Part shown: positions 16,549 to 25,455 of the stretch, one piece after another
How the letters are laid out: every line of letters starts with the position of its first letter
How positions within the stretch are numbered: position 1 is the stretch's first letter
Origin: Fervidibacter canadensis
GTDB lineage: Bacteria > Armatimonadota > Fervidibacteria > Fervidibacterales > Fervidibacteraceae
Length of the DNA: 64,000 bases
Assembly: GCA_041446545.1 (NCBI GenBank)
Contig: JBGOEJ010000007.1
Location: 71,332-135,331, forward strand
Direction of reading: 5' to 3'
The notes under the pieces: generated by a model
Databases searched by the model: none
The model's input: only the letters and a program-made list of their open reading frames with translations
What the model was told of the DNA's origin: nothing
Made by a program: the position numbers and the translations under genes

Positions 16549-17637
16549 GTGGGTATTTTGAGGCTTTATGCGACGCTACTGGCGAGATTGGCTCAATCGC
16601 CCGATGAAGCGGTTGAGAGAAGTTTGGACGAGTTGGCTGGAAGTTATGGCGACTTTGCTTACATCGGCAGTCGGAAGTTGTTGCAATCCATTGTGCTGCA
16701 TCAAGCGGGCAAGTTGCAGCAAAGGCTTCAACAGGTCACTCAAAACTACTGGCAACAAGCATTGGAGAGAGTTCAGCCTCAACTGCTTCAACGCTTGCAG
16801 CGATGTAAAGATGGTCATTCGGCAGAGGAGGTTGCAGCGGCTTGGTTCGGGCGACGGGACTGGGCAAAGAACTCTGGTGTTTTCCCAGATTTTGTTTTAG
16901 CACTGGACGATGTCCCGACTTTCGGTAACGGGGCGATTTTGGAACTAAAAGATTCCGACGGTAGCAGTATTGCTTCGTTCAACTCCACTATTCCGACCCG
17001 CTTTAAAACTCTTGCAGAGGTCAAAGAAGTCACAGGAAGCAGGATGGTCTTGGAAGCCTCATGGCTGCGAGACTTCCCATATTCCCTTAGTGAGGGCTAC
17101 GAGGGTTGTCCTCGTCATTGTTTTTACCTCGTTCGCACTCATCGTCGCTCGTATAAGCAAGTTCGCATTTCGTTGGTGGAAGGTTCGTTCTTTGAAACAT
17201 TGCCCAAAGGGGAATTGCTAAGACGAGTTTGGGAACAAATTTTGAGCGAAAGCGGAGTGCCAGAGGAACAGAAACAGCAATTGCTGACTTTGCTGGCAAA
17301 GTTAGAACAAGCAACGATTGCCCGTTCCCGCCACATCTCAGGGGCGTCGGTTAAACCTCGTTTTCGCATCATGGCGGAAGTTGAAAGCGACGCCAATTTG
17401 CACGCTTCTTGCCCAGAAATCGGGGAGCGAACGGTCAACTTGGTCATCAAGCGAGAGCGGTATTACGATTGGGCGTGGTTACAAAATGCTTTCTTAGCCG
17501 ACAGAGTAAGCGTTGTGGTGAAGCCGGAAGGTGAAGGTGCAAGACTTGTGATAAATGGCGATTTGTCCGTTTGTTGCTTTTCCATCTGGCATCGCCGCAA
17601 TGGTGAACATTGGTGCTTGCAGTGGCAATTGCCGTAA
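16549..17637 (+). CDS. Putative type II restriction endonuclease
   Basis: 362 residues immediately after the methyltransferase, with GAGGAGG 8 bases before the GTG at 16549. Context makes it the cognate nuclease. A PD-(D/E)xK-like arrangement is visible: FPDFVLALDD near residue 120 and, 16-20 residues later, AILELKDSDG, followed by a conserved-looking IASFNSTIPTRF. I do not recognise the exact restriction family. The gene is less GC-rich than its neighbours and full of Gln/Arg/Ser codons, in keeping with horizontal transfer of restriction systems. Confidence 0.75.
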   Translation: MGILRLYATLLARLAQSPDEAVERSLDELAGSYGDFAYIGSRKLLQSIVLHQAGKLQQRLQQVTQNYWQQALERVQPQLLQRLQRCKDGHSAEEVAAAWFGRRDWAKNSGVFPDFVLALDDVPTFGNGAILELKDSDGSSIASFNSTIPTRFKTLAEVKEVTGSRMVLEASWLRDFPYSLSEGYEGCPRHCFYLVRTHRRSYKQVRISLVEGSFFETLPKGELLRRVWEQILSESGVPEEQKQQLLTLLAKLEQATIARSRHISGASVKPRFRIMAEVESDANLHASCPEIGERTVNLVIKRERYYDWAWLQNAFLADRVSVVVKPEGEGARLVINGDLSVCCFSIWHRRNGEHWCLQWQLP

Positions 17638-17682
17638 GTCAGCAAGCAAATTTGCGTCATAAACTTTTGGCGGTGATGTGCG

Positions 17683-20600
17683 GTGAAGGTTTGGTTTGTG
17701 TTGGCGAATTTGGTTTTGGTAGGAGGGATTGCAATGGCTGAGTTGAGGGTGACCAACCTGCGGTGTGAGTATTTGGCCAATCCGTTGGGTGTTGATGTTT
17801 TGCCGCCGAGGTTGAGTTGGGTCGTGGAAGCCACCGACCCAAATGAACGAGGGCAGAATCAAACCGCTTACCAACTCCTCGTCGCTTCCAACCGTGACAA
17901 CCTTGACAAAGACATCGGAGATTTGTGGGACACGGGGAAGGTCGCTTCCAACGAAACGATGGTCGCCTACGCTGGCAAACCGCTCCGCTCGTTGATGGAA
18001 TGTTGGTGGAAAGTGCGGGTTTGGGACAAGGACGGGAAGCCATCGGAGTGGAGCGAACCTGCTCGTTGGGTGATGGGCATTTTAGAGCCGAGGGAGTGGA
18101 AAGCCGAATGGATTGGCTACGATGAACCTGCACCATGGGAGGAACGATGGCTGAATTTCAATGGCTGCCGCTGGATTTGGTCCCCAGAAAACAACCCGCG
18201 CCAAAACGCTCCCGTCGGCACTCGCCACTTTCGCCGAACTTTTGAGTTGCCTGCCGACAGAAAAATCGTCCGCGCTCTTGTTTTGTTCACTGCCGACAAC
18301 CAATTTGTCTTGTTCGTCAACGGTGTGGAAGTTGCCCGCAGTGACGGAAAGGAATTCGCTTGGCAGCGACCGCAAACTTCGGAAGTGACCCACCTGTTAA
18401 AACCCGGCAAAAATCTCTTGGCTGTCGCCGCAACAAACGAAGGCGGACCAGCAGGTTTGTTGGGCAAATTGGTCGTTGAGTTTGAACAAGGTGAGCCGCT
18501 CATCATTGTCACCGACCGCAGTTGGAAATGCTCCCGCAACGAACAACCTAACTGGCAACAACCCGATTTTGACGATAGTGGCTGGCAGGACGCTCGCGAA
18601 ATCGGCAACTTTGGTGTTCCGCCTTGGGGTTCGGTTAGCCCTCAAGCCGTTTATGTCCCGCCTTTGCCCTTCCTCCGCAAAACTTTCAACATTGACAAAC
18701 CCGTTAAGCGCGCCCTTGTGGTCGTCAGCGCACTGGGGACATGCGAGTTGCGGTTGAACGGGCAGCGGGTCACCGAAGATTACTTCGTGCCGGGATGGTC
18801 TGACTATCGCAAGCGGGTTTACTACCGCGTTTACGAAGTGACCCATTTGCTACGGCAAGGGAGAAACGCTATCGGTGCCGTCTTGCACGACGAGTGGTAT
18901 GCGGGCTATCAAGGCGGCTGGGGACAACGCAACAAGTTCGGCGGCGAACCGAGATTGTTCGTGCAACTTCCCATTGAATTCACCGACGGGTCAGAGCAAT
19001 TGGTCATCAGCGACGGGACTTGGAAGGCAACTTACGGTCCGATTTTGGAAGCCGACAACTACATGGGCGAAACCTACGACGCAAGGCGGGAGTTGGTCGG
19101 TTGGGACATGCCCGATTACGACGACAGCGATTGGAAGCCCGTTGTAACGGGACGCGGGACGGGGGACGAGGGACGCGAAAGTTTGCAACTGACTTGGCAT
19201 CCCGGTCCGCCGATTCGCAAAGTGATGGAGTTGCCTGCGAAGTCGGTGCGGGAAGTCAAGCCGGGCGTCTTCATCTTTGACTTGGGGCAAAACATGGTCG
19301 GCGTCGTCAGGTTGAAAGTGCGCAATGCACCGTCGGGCACGAAAATCGTTTTGCGCTACGGCGAAGTCCTTGAACCCGATGGCACTTTGCACACGGCGAA
19401 CTTGCGGGGCGCTCGTGCGACGGACACTTACATTTGCAAGGGCGCTCCCGAAGAAGTTTGGGAGCCACGCTTTACCTATCACGGCTTCCGCTATGTGGAA
19501 GTGACGGGCTACCCTGGCACGCCGCCGTTGGATGCCATCACGGGCATCGTGCTGCATTCCGATGTTCCGATGATTGGCGAGTTTGAGTGCTCACATCCGT
19601 TGGTCAACCGCTTGGTGGAGAACATCCGTTGGGGTCTGAGGGGCAACTACTTTGAAGTTCCGACCGATTGTCCGCAGCGGGATGAACGGCAAGGATGGAC
19701 AGGCGACGCGCAAATTTTCGTCCGCACCGCCACTTACCTCGCTGACATCAGCGCCTTCATGAACAAGTGGCTCATTGACTTAAACGATGGGCAAAACGAA
19801 GAAGGCGTTTATCCTCATGTCGCTCCCGCTGTCGGCGGCGGTTACGGTTCACCCGCTTGGAGCGATGCGGGCATCATCGTCCCTTACACCCTCTGGCGCG
19901 TGACGGGCGATGAGCGATTTATCACCCGACACTACGACAACATGCGCCGCTACTTGGATTACTTGGAACGCAACAGCGAAAACGGCTTGCGCCCAGCCAT
20001 CGGTTACGGCGATTGGGTGGCGGCGGGTGCTGAAACGCCGAAGGATGTCATCGCTACTGCTTACTTCGCTTATTCCGCTAAGTTGATGGCAAAGATGGCA
20101 GAGGCAATTGGACGCAAAGAAGACGCTGAACGCTACCGCCAATTATTTGCCCGCATCCGCGACGCTTTCGTCAAGGCATATGTGCAACCTGATGGGCGTA
20201 TCAAGGGCGAAACTCAAACTTGCTACGCATTGGCGCTGGACTTGGATTTATTGCCCGACGAGTTGAAACCCAAAGCCTTAGCGCACCTCGTCGCCGACAT
20301 TGAACAGCGGGGTTGGCATTTGTCCACTGGCTTTGTCGGGACTCGCCATTTGATGTCCGTGCTGAGCAAGTTTGGGCGAACGGATGTCGCCTACCGTTTG
20401 CTGTTGCAGGAAACTTATCCGTCGTGGCTTTACATGGTGCGGATGGGAGCGACGACAATTTGGGAGCGATGGAACAGCATCCTGCCCGATGGGCGCATCC
20501 ATGAGCCGGGCATGAATTCCTTCAACCACTACGCTTTCGGTTGCGTCGGCGAATGGCTGTTCGGTGTCGTTGCAGGCATCGCCGAGGTGGAGCCAGGTTT

Positions 20601-20901
20601 TCGCCGCATCTTAATTCGCCCGAATCCAGATGGCTTGGAGTTTGTGCGGGCAAGTTACGAGTCAGTGCGGGGGCGTATCGGCGTGGAGTGGCGCAAGGAA
20701 GGCAACCGCTTCCACCTGCTTATCACCATCCCTGCCAACACGACAGCCTTGGTCTTTGTGCCTGCAAGGGACGCTAACGCCGTGACCGAAAGCGGCAAAC
20801 CCGCCACGCAATCGGAAGGTGTGAAGTTCCTGAGGACGGAAAATGGCTGGGCGATTTACGAGGTGACCAGTGGTCGCTATCATTTCGTCAGCGAGCGGTA
20901 G
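17683..20901 (+). CDS. Alpha-L-rhamnosidase, GH78
   Basis: Multi-domain enzyme releasing terminal alpha-L-rhamnose from plant or microbial glycans by inversion. The N-terminal domain opens with LRVTNLRCEYLANPLGVD; next come two galactose-binding-like beta domains (one from about residue 165, WIWSPENNP; one with LPFLRKTFNI), then the (alpha/alpha)6 catalytic domain with VPTDCPQRDERQGWTGDAQ near 660 and TTIWERWNS near 925, which carry the acidic residues used by GH78, and a C-terminal beta domain. The GTG at 17683 gives a plausible signal peptide; the ATG at 17734 has a much better SD (GGAGGGATTGCA) and would give a cytoplasmic protein. A GGGACGN heptamer array (19148-19175) adds GRGTGDEGR between domains. 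Confidence 0.93.
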   Translation: MKVWFVLANLVLVGGIAMAELRVTNLRCEYLANPLGVDVLPPRLSWVVEATDPNERGQNQTAYQLLVASNRDNLDKDIGDLWDTGKVASNETMVAYAGKPLRSLMECWWKVRVWDKDGKPSEWSEPARWVMGILEPREWKAEWIGYDEPAPWEERWLNFNGCRWIWSPENNPRQNAPVGTRHFRRTFELPADRKIVRALVLFTADNQFVLFVNGVEVARSDGKEFAWQRPQTSEVTHLLKPGKNLLAVAATNEGGPAGLLGKLVVEFEQGEPLIIVTDRSWKCSRNEQPNWQQPDFDDSGWQDAREIGNFGVPPWGSVSPQAVYVPPLPFLRKTFNIDKPVKRALVVVSALGTCELRLNGQRVTEDYFVPGWSDYRKRVYYRVYEVTHLLRQGRNAIGAVLHDEWYAGYQGGWGQRNKFGGEPRLFVQLPIEFTDGSEQLVISDGTWKATYGPILEADNYMGETYDARRELVGWDMPDYDDSDWKPVVTGRGTGDEGRESLQLTWHPGPPIRKVMELPAKSVREVKPGVFIFDLGQNMVGVVRLKVRNAPSGTKIVLRYGEVLEPDGTLHTANLRGARATDTYICKGAPEEVWEPRFTYHGFRYVEVTGYPGTPPLDAITGIVLHSDVPMIGEFECSHPLVNRLVENIRWGLRGNYFEVPTDCPQRDERQGWTGDAQIFVRTATYLADISAFMNKWLIDLNDGQNEEGVYPHVAPAVGGGYGSPAWSDAGIIVPYTLWRVTGDERFITRHYDNMRRYLDYLERNSENGLRPAIGYGDWVAAGAETPKDVIATAYFAYSAKLMAKMAEAIGRKEDAERYRQLFARIRDAFVKAYVQPDGRIKGETQTCYALALDLDLLPDELKPKALAHLVADIEQRGWHLSTGFVGTRHLMSVLSKFGRTDVAYRLLLQETYPSWLYMVRMGATTIWERWNSILPDGRIHEPGMNSFNHYAFGCVGEWLFGVVAGIAEVEPGFRRILIRPNPDGLEFVRASYESVRGRIGVEWRKEGNRFHLLITIPANTTALVFVPARDANAVTESGKPATQSEGVKFLRTENGWAIYEVTSGRYHFVSER
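19148..19175 (+). repeat. NGGGACG heptamer array within the rhamnosidase gene
   Basis: Four 7-base units: CGGGACG, CGGGACG, GGGGACG, AGGGACG. They are in frame and encode a charged, glycine-rich loop before the catalytic region. Same family as the array at 6840. Confidence 0.85.
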
Positions 20902-20925
20902 AGCGATGGGAAAGGGGTGAGCAAA

Positions 20926-21219
20926 ATGCCCTTGAGCCGTGAAGAAGTTTTGCATGTCGCCTTGTTGGCGCGTTTAGAACTGGACGACGCTGAAATTGAG
21001 CGCTATACATGGGAACTCAACCGCATCTTGGAGCACATTGAAAAGTTGCGGGAGTTGAACACCGAAGGCGTGGAGCCGACCTCCCACGCCATTCCCCTCT
21101 CCAATGTCTTTCGCCCTGACGAACCAGGCGAACCCCTTCCTCGCGAGGAAGTCTTGATGAACGCACCCGACGCCGTAGATGGCTACTTCCGCGTCCCCCG
21201 CGTCGTGGAAGAGTCGTGA
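20926..21219 (+). CDS. gatC: Asp/Glu-tRNA amidotransferase subunit C
   Basis: Small subunit of GatCAB, which amidates misacylated Glu-tRNA(Gln) or Asp-tRNA(Asn). 97 residues, standard length; conserved LSREEVLHVALLARLEL, ELNRILEHIEKLRELNTEGVEPTSH and VFRPDEP. The ATG at 20926 follows AAGGGGTGAGCAAA and is preferred to the in-frame GTG nine bases earlier. gatA and gatB are not adjacent, although gatC is usually encoded next to gatA. It begins 24 bases after the rhamnosidase stop. Confidence 0.94.
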   Translation: MPLSREEVLHVALLARLELDDAEIERYTWELNRILEHIEKLRELNTEGVEPTSHAIPLSNVFRPDEPGEPLPREEVLMNAPDAVDGYFRVPRVVEES

Positions 21220-21223
21220 CGGC

Positions 21224-21283
21224 AGCGAATGGCGAATAGCGACGGGCGATGGGCAATTCGCCATTGGCTATTCGCCATTCGCT
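21224..21283 (+). repeat. GCGAATN heptamer array with internal inverted symmetry
   Basis: Units of 7 bases such as GCGAATG, GCGAATA, GCGACGG, GCGATGG and then the complementary GCCATTG, GCTATTC, GCCATTC. The two halves can pair, giving a long hairpin just after gatC. The remaining ~200 bases before comF contain a second small array (21371-21392) and a palindrome. Confidence 0.8.
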
Positions 21284-21313
21284 ACCTTTCAACCATTCGC
21301 TGCGTTTTCTGTC

Positions 21314-21328
21314 GCGGCTGATAGCCGC
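21314..21328. repeat. Palindrome GCGGCTGATAGCCGC
   Basis: Perfect 7-base arms around one base. It is followed by TCCAACAGG, and the copy at 40233 is preceded by the complementary-looking TCGGA, suggesting the conserved unit extends beyond the palindrome. Confidence 0.75.
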
Positions 21329-21500
21329 TCCAACAGGTTTGCGGCTAATGTCACTCCCGCGACCAGTCACCAATTGCTATTCGCTAATTGCCGCCGTTTT
21401 GGTAGGAGCCCCGTAAGGGGCGACTATTGCGACTATTCGGGTTTGCGGCTAACACTGTCCCTACATCGTCGTCATCGCTTAGGGGGTGACGGCAATAAAA

Positions 21501-22247
21501 ATGACGGCGCCTCCTTGGTTGGAACGAATTTTGAACCTGCTTTATCCGCCCCGCTGTGGCGTTTGCCGTCGCTTTTGGGATGGCGCCATTTGTGATGACT
21601 GCTTGGCGAGATGGCAACCTGTCACCCCACCCTATTGTCTTTGGTGCGGTCGCCCCTTTGACCCGATGGCGAAAACTTCGCCTCTTTGCGGTCTTTGTTT
21701 GCGGGGGCGTTACCGCTTTGACGGTGCTCGTTCCGCCGTCCGTTACGAAGGCATCGGTCGGGAAACCGTTCACGCTTTGAAGTTCCATCGTAAGCCCCGC
21801 CTTGCCCAACCGATGGGCGAACGGATGACGCAAGTGTTGGAGCGCGCTCTCAACGGTGACGATGGCTTGTTGCCTGAAGGATGGCTCCGTCCCGATTTCC
21901 TCGTCCCTGTCCCGCTCCATCGGGTCGCCCAGCGCCAACGCGGTTACAACCAAGCCGCCCTGTTAGCCCAAGTCGTCGGCGAAAGGCTGAACATTCCCGT
22001 CGCCGAGTTAGTGGCGCAAATTCGCCCGATGAGACCGCAAATGTCATTGAGCGAAAAGGAGCGCTGGGAAAATGTGCGGGGTGCTTTTGCCGTCACCGAT
22101 TCTAACGCCGTCAAAGGGCGCATCCTTGTCGTCGTGGACGATGTGATGACGACGGGCGCTACACTCCATGAAGTTGCCCGCATCCTCAAACAGTCGGGTG
22201 CTTGCCGCGTCTATTGCCTTACCTTTGCCCGCACCGTTTCCCTGTAG
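21501..22247 (+). CDS. comF: ComF family protein
   Basis: 248-residue amidophosphoribosyltransferase-like protein linked to DNA uptake in naturally competent bacteria. The N-terminal zinc-binding part has paired cysteines (RCGVCRRFWDGAICDDC; CLWCGRPF; LCGLC). The C-terminal phosphoribosyltransferase domain has LVPVPLHRVAQRQRGYNQA and the PRPP loop LVVVDDVMTTGATLHE. The ATG at 21501 lies 11 bases after AGGGGGTGA; a GTG at 21486 is an alternative. It precedes the DUF4058 genes on the same strand. Confidence 0.92.
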   Translation: MTAPPWLERILNLLYPPRCGVCRRFWDGAICDDCLARWQPVTPPYCLWCGRPFDPMAKTSPLCGLCLRGRYRFDGARSAVRYEGIGRETVHALKFHRKPRLAQPMGERMTQVLERALNGDDGLLPEGWLRPDFLVPVPLHRVAQRQRGYNQAALLAQVVGERLNIPVAELVAQIRPMRPQMSLSEKERWENVRGAFAVTDSNAVKGRILVVVDDVMTTGATLHEVARILKQSGACRVYCLTFARTVSL

Positions 22248-22282
22248 CGACCCGTGTTACGATAATGGCGGAGGTGTTTAAG

Positions 22283-23068
22283 ATGCCCTCGCCCTTTCCT
22301 GGCATGGACCCATACTTGGAAGCGTCGGAAATTTGGGTGGATTTTCACTCGGACTTGGCGGCTGAAATTCGGACGGTCCTCAACCGAACCATGCCGCGTC
22401 GTTATATTGCGCAAGTCTCCCCCCGTGTCGTTTACGAGGTCGTGGAAATTGGCGAATTGCGCTCTGCCCGACCCGATGTGGGCGTTTATGCTCAAAGTGA
22501 ACCGAGCGGTATCGGCAGTTCAGAGGCAGTTGCGACCGCAGTCGCACCTGTGGAAAGCGTCGTCGCCATAGAGGAACCCGTTCGCTACTACTCGGTTGAA
22601 ATCCGAGAGGTTGGGACGATGAGGCTTGTGACTGCCATTGAAATCTTGTCGCCTGCCAACAAGCGTTCCGGCTCTGATGCCCGCAGGGAATACCTTGACA
22701 AGCGGCGGGCGATATTGCGTTCCAGCACCCACCTGATGGAGATTGACCTTTTGCGAGGCGGTGAAAGGATGCCGCTGGAGAAACCTGTGCCGAAGGCTGC
22801 CTACTACATTGTCCTTAGCCGCATTCAAAAACGCCCTCGCGTTGAAGTTTGGCCGGTGCAACTTTGGGAGAAGTTGCCGACCATTCCTGTCCCTCTGCTC
22901 CCTCCTGACCCTGATGTTCCGTTGGACTTGAATGCCATCGTCGCTTCTGTCTACGAACGAGGCGCTTACGACCGCATCCTTGACTACCGCCAACCGCCGC
23001 CACCACCTTTGACCGATGAAGAGGCTCAGTGGATTGACAGGTGGCTGAGAGAAAAAGGGTTGCGGTGA
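22283..23068 (+). CDS. DUF4058 family protein, copy 1
   Basis: 261-residue protein beginning MPSPFPGMDPYLEASEIW, the diagnostic DUF4058 opening, with later RPDVGVY, TAIEILSPANKR and HLMEIDLLRGG blocks. The family is common in cyanobacteria, Planctomycetes and related groups and has no established function. The EILSPANK...EIDLLRGG arrangement resembles the E-x-K half of a nuclease-like fold, but that is inference. GGAGGTG precedes the ATG at 22283. It is followed 34 bases later by a paralogue with near-identical ends. Confidence 0.85.
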   Translation: MPSPFPGMDPYLEASEIWVDFHSDLAAEIRTVLNRTMPRRYIAQVSPRVVYEVVEIGELRSARPDVGVYAQSEPSGIGSSEAVATAVAPVESVVAIEEPVRYYSVEIREVGTMRLVTAIEILSPANKRSGSDARREYLDKRRAILRSSTHLMEIDLLRGGERMPLEKPVPKAAYYIVLSRIQKRPRVEVWPVQLWEKLPTIPVPLLPPDPDVPLDLNAIVASVYERGAYDRILDYRQPPPPPLTDEEAQWIDRWLREKGLR

Positions 23069-23102
23069 CCACAATCGTTGGATCGGTTCGGAGGTGTTTA
23101 AG

Positions 23103-23885
23103 ATGCCCTCGCCCTTTCCTGGCATGGACCCATACTTGGAAGCGTCGGAAATTTGGGTGGACTTTCACAATCGTTTGGCAGAGGTTATTTCTGCCGAGTT
23201 GAACAAATCGTTAGGGCGGCGTTACATCGCTCGCCTTTCGCCCCGTGTCGTCTGCGAAATTGTGGACACAGGGATTTTGAAAACCATTCGCCCAGATGTC
23301 GCCCTCTACAAGCAACCCAATGAGCAGGGGGAAGTTCAAACGGCGACAGCGGTTTTAACCGCACCCGTTGAGAGCCGTGTGGCGATAGAAGAACCTGTCC
23401 GATTGCATTCGGTTGAGATTCTTGAAGTCGGGACGATGCGCTTGGTGACGGCAATTGAAATCCTTTCGCCCGCCAACAAACGAGTGGGCAGCAAGGCAAG
23501 GGACGAGTATCTGGAGAAGCGGCAGGAACTTTTAAGGTCGCCCGTTCACCTGATGGAGATTGACCTTTTGCGAGGCGGTGAAAGGATGCCCCTTGAAACA
23601 CCTGTCCCCAAAGCGGCTTACTATATCGTCCTCAGCCGCACTCAGCGCCGTCCCATCGTTGAAGTTTGGCCGGTGCAACTTTGGGAGAAGTTGCCGACCA
23701 TTCCTGTCCCTCTGCTCCCTCCTGACCCTGATGTTCCGTTGGACTTGAACGCCATCGTCGCTTCTGTCTACGAACGAGGCGCTTACGACCGCATCCTTGA
23801 CTACCGCCAACCGCCGCCACCACCTTTGACCGATGAAGAGGCTCAGTGGATTGACAGGTGGCTGAGAGAAAAAGGGTTGCGATGA
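23103..23885 (+). CDS. DUF4058 family protein, copy 2
   Basis: 260-residue tandem paralogue of the preceding gene with the same start context (GGAGGTGTTTAAG before ATG). The first ~70 bases and the last ~230 bases are almost identical between the copies, and a block around HLMEIDLLRGGERM is shared too, whereas the middle differs (for example KQPNEQGEVQTATAVLTAP against SEPSGIGSSEAVATAVAP). The ends have evidently been homogenised or duplicated recently. Function unknown. About 180 bases of non-coding DNA follow, with no clear terminator. Confidence 0.85.
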   Translation: MPSPFPGMDPYLEASEIWVDFHNRLAEVISAELNKSLGRRYIARLSPRVVCEIVDTGILKTIRPDVALYKQPNEQGEVQTATAVLTAPVESRVAIEEPVRLHSVEILEVGTMRLVTAIEILSPANKRVGSKARDEYLEKRQELLRSPVHLMEIDLLRGGERMPLETPVPKAAYYIVLSRTQRRPIVEVWPVQLWEKLPTIPVPLLPPDPDVPLDLNAIVASVYERGAYDRILDYRQPPPPPLTDEEAQWIDRWLREKGLR

Positions 23886-24070
23886 ACCATTGACCGTAGA
23901 GTTTGGTCTGCACTTTAGCGTCGGAGGTCCCGACGCCTCCTTCACCTTTCTTGGCACTTTTCTGGCACGGCTTTACGCCGTCGCCCCAAAATATCCCGTT
24001 GGAGTGGCTGTTAGCTGCGACGCTTCTCCCAATGAAACTGCGTCGGATTCACGCCTTTTGAGGCTTTGAT

Positions 24071-25417
24071 TTATCGCACGACATTTGAAGGCAATTGCAC
24101 AACTCTCACCCGCGACTGCCCGTTAACGATTTGCTGAAATGCGATCAAGTTGGCGCTGCTGCTGGACAAGGCAGGGTTGACGCAAGGAGCGTAGGGCGGG
24201 AATTGAATAGGATCGCCCTGCCGAAGAACAAGGGTAGACCAAGCAGGCTGTCCCGTCGTCAAGTTAAAGACGAACACATCATCTACAGCATTGCGCTTGT
24301 CGGGCAAGGGTTGCCATTGACCGCCGTTCACCCGAAAACCGGTCATCGTGGAGTGGAACGCTAACAAAGTTCCGTCACGGCTCAGCGCGGGTGCTCCATT
24401 CACGCCGTTAGTCTGGATAGCGACGGTTTGGTTAGTGTTGGTGTCCACGACATAAATGCCCGGTGGTGAGGGTTGATTAGCGCCTGTGAATTGAAACGGA
24501 CCTGAAGCGGTGAAGGCGAGGCGGGAACCTGCGACGCAGGGGATGGAAAGGGGAGAAAGCGATGTCGCTATCAGGGTCGGGGATGGGTTTTGGACATCGG
24601 GGACGAACCAAAGTCGCCATTGCGTGCCCGTCCAAGTTGAGAAAGCCAAAGAGCGCCCTGTTTGGTCTAAACTCAGCCGCACTTCCGTCAAAGTGACGAA
24701 CAATGGGGTGTTGCCTGTTTGGTCGGCAGGGTCGGGCAGAAAACGGGTCGTCGTGCCTCCGACTTTCGCTTCATCCAAGGTGCCGTTGCCGTCGGCATCG
24801 CGATCGTGGATGTAAATCAACCAACGACCGGGAGGCGGTGTCGGTGCGGCAGGACCGTTGCCGTTGCCCTGTGGGTCGTTCAAAGCAGGGTCTTGGCTCA
24901 GGAAGGCGACGATGCGTCCAGAGCCACTAATGGCGGGCAAAATCGCCGTCATGCTGGGAGTTGGGTTGCCGTCCCGAACACCATCGTTGTCGGTGTCCGA
25001 CCAACCCTTGTAACTGATGAGTTTAGGCGTTGCATTGGGGTTAGTCAAATCCAGAACATACACCTGAGCGGTCGGGGGTGTCGTTGTCGTGTCTGCCTGA
25101 TAATACACCAACCATTGCCCGTCAGCGCTCACTTGAGGGCGGGCAGCATTGGGGATGGTGACGATGCGGGGGGCGGGGTTAGCAGGGACAATCGCCCGAA
25201 CGCCCACACTGGCAACTGGCAGTGGGTTAACGGGGAAGGCAGCAGAGGGTTGAAACAAGTCAGTGCGGCGAGGGTCATACAATTCCTGCCAAGTGACGAC
25301 TCCGTTGTCGGCAATCCAAGGGTAAAGTTCGTTGGTGACAGTCGGTTGCTGCCCCACTGCCCAGAGGCTGAGGGCGGACAGACCCAAGAGCACTACCCAT
25401 TTCGTCATCGTTCGCAT
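24071..25417 (-). CDS. Secreted TolB/PD40-like beta-propeller protein, copy 1
   Basis: 448 residues with a signal peptide (WVVLLGLSALSLWAVG, cleavage near Q-Q). Repeated segments such as RPQVSADGQWLVYYQAD, AISGSGRIVAFLSQDPA and LSRDGTLLAFHSTM are TolB/WD40-like blades. Two acidic loops, DTDNDGVRDG and DRDADGNGTLDE, look like calcium-binding dockerin/EF-hand loops. GGAGGTG precedes the start. A paralogue lies at 25954-27576. Both end the minus-strand pseudopilin run; they may be carried to the surface or outside by that machinery, which is inference. Confidence 0.75.
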   Translation of the reverse strand: MRTMTKWVVLLGLSALSLWAVGQQPTVTNELYPWIADNGVVTWQELYDPRRTDLFQPSAAFPVNPLPVASVGVRAIVPANPAPRIVTIPNAARPQVSADGQWLVYYQADTTTTPPTAQVYVLDLTNPNATPKLISYKGWSDTDNDGVRDGNPTPSMTAILPAISGSGRIVAFLSQDPALNDPQGNGNGPAAPTPPPGRWLIYIHDRDADGNGTLDEAKVGGTTTRFLPDPADQTGNTPLFVTLTEVRLSLDQTGRSLAFSTWTGTQWRLWFVPDVQNPSPTLIATSLSPLSIPCVAGSRLAFTASGPFQFTGANQPSPPGIYVVDTNTNQTVAIQTNGVNGAPALSRDGTLLAFHSTMTGFRVNGGQWQPLPDKRNAVDDVFVFNLTTGQPAWSTLVLRQGDPIQFPPYAPCVNPALSSSSANLIAFQQIVNGQSRVRVVQLPSNVVR

Positions 25418-25455
25418 AACAGCACACCTCCTATCGCTTTCGTCACAATTCTTCT

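Noticed and set aside
14861..17700. Integrative element with tRNA attachment site
   Set aside because: No integrase and no direct repeat of a tRNA 3' end was seen downstream of the restriction genes.
21224..21283. CRISPR array
   Set aside because: Units are 7 bases with no spacers; no cas genes are in the window.
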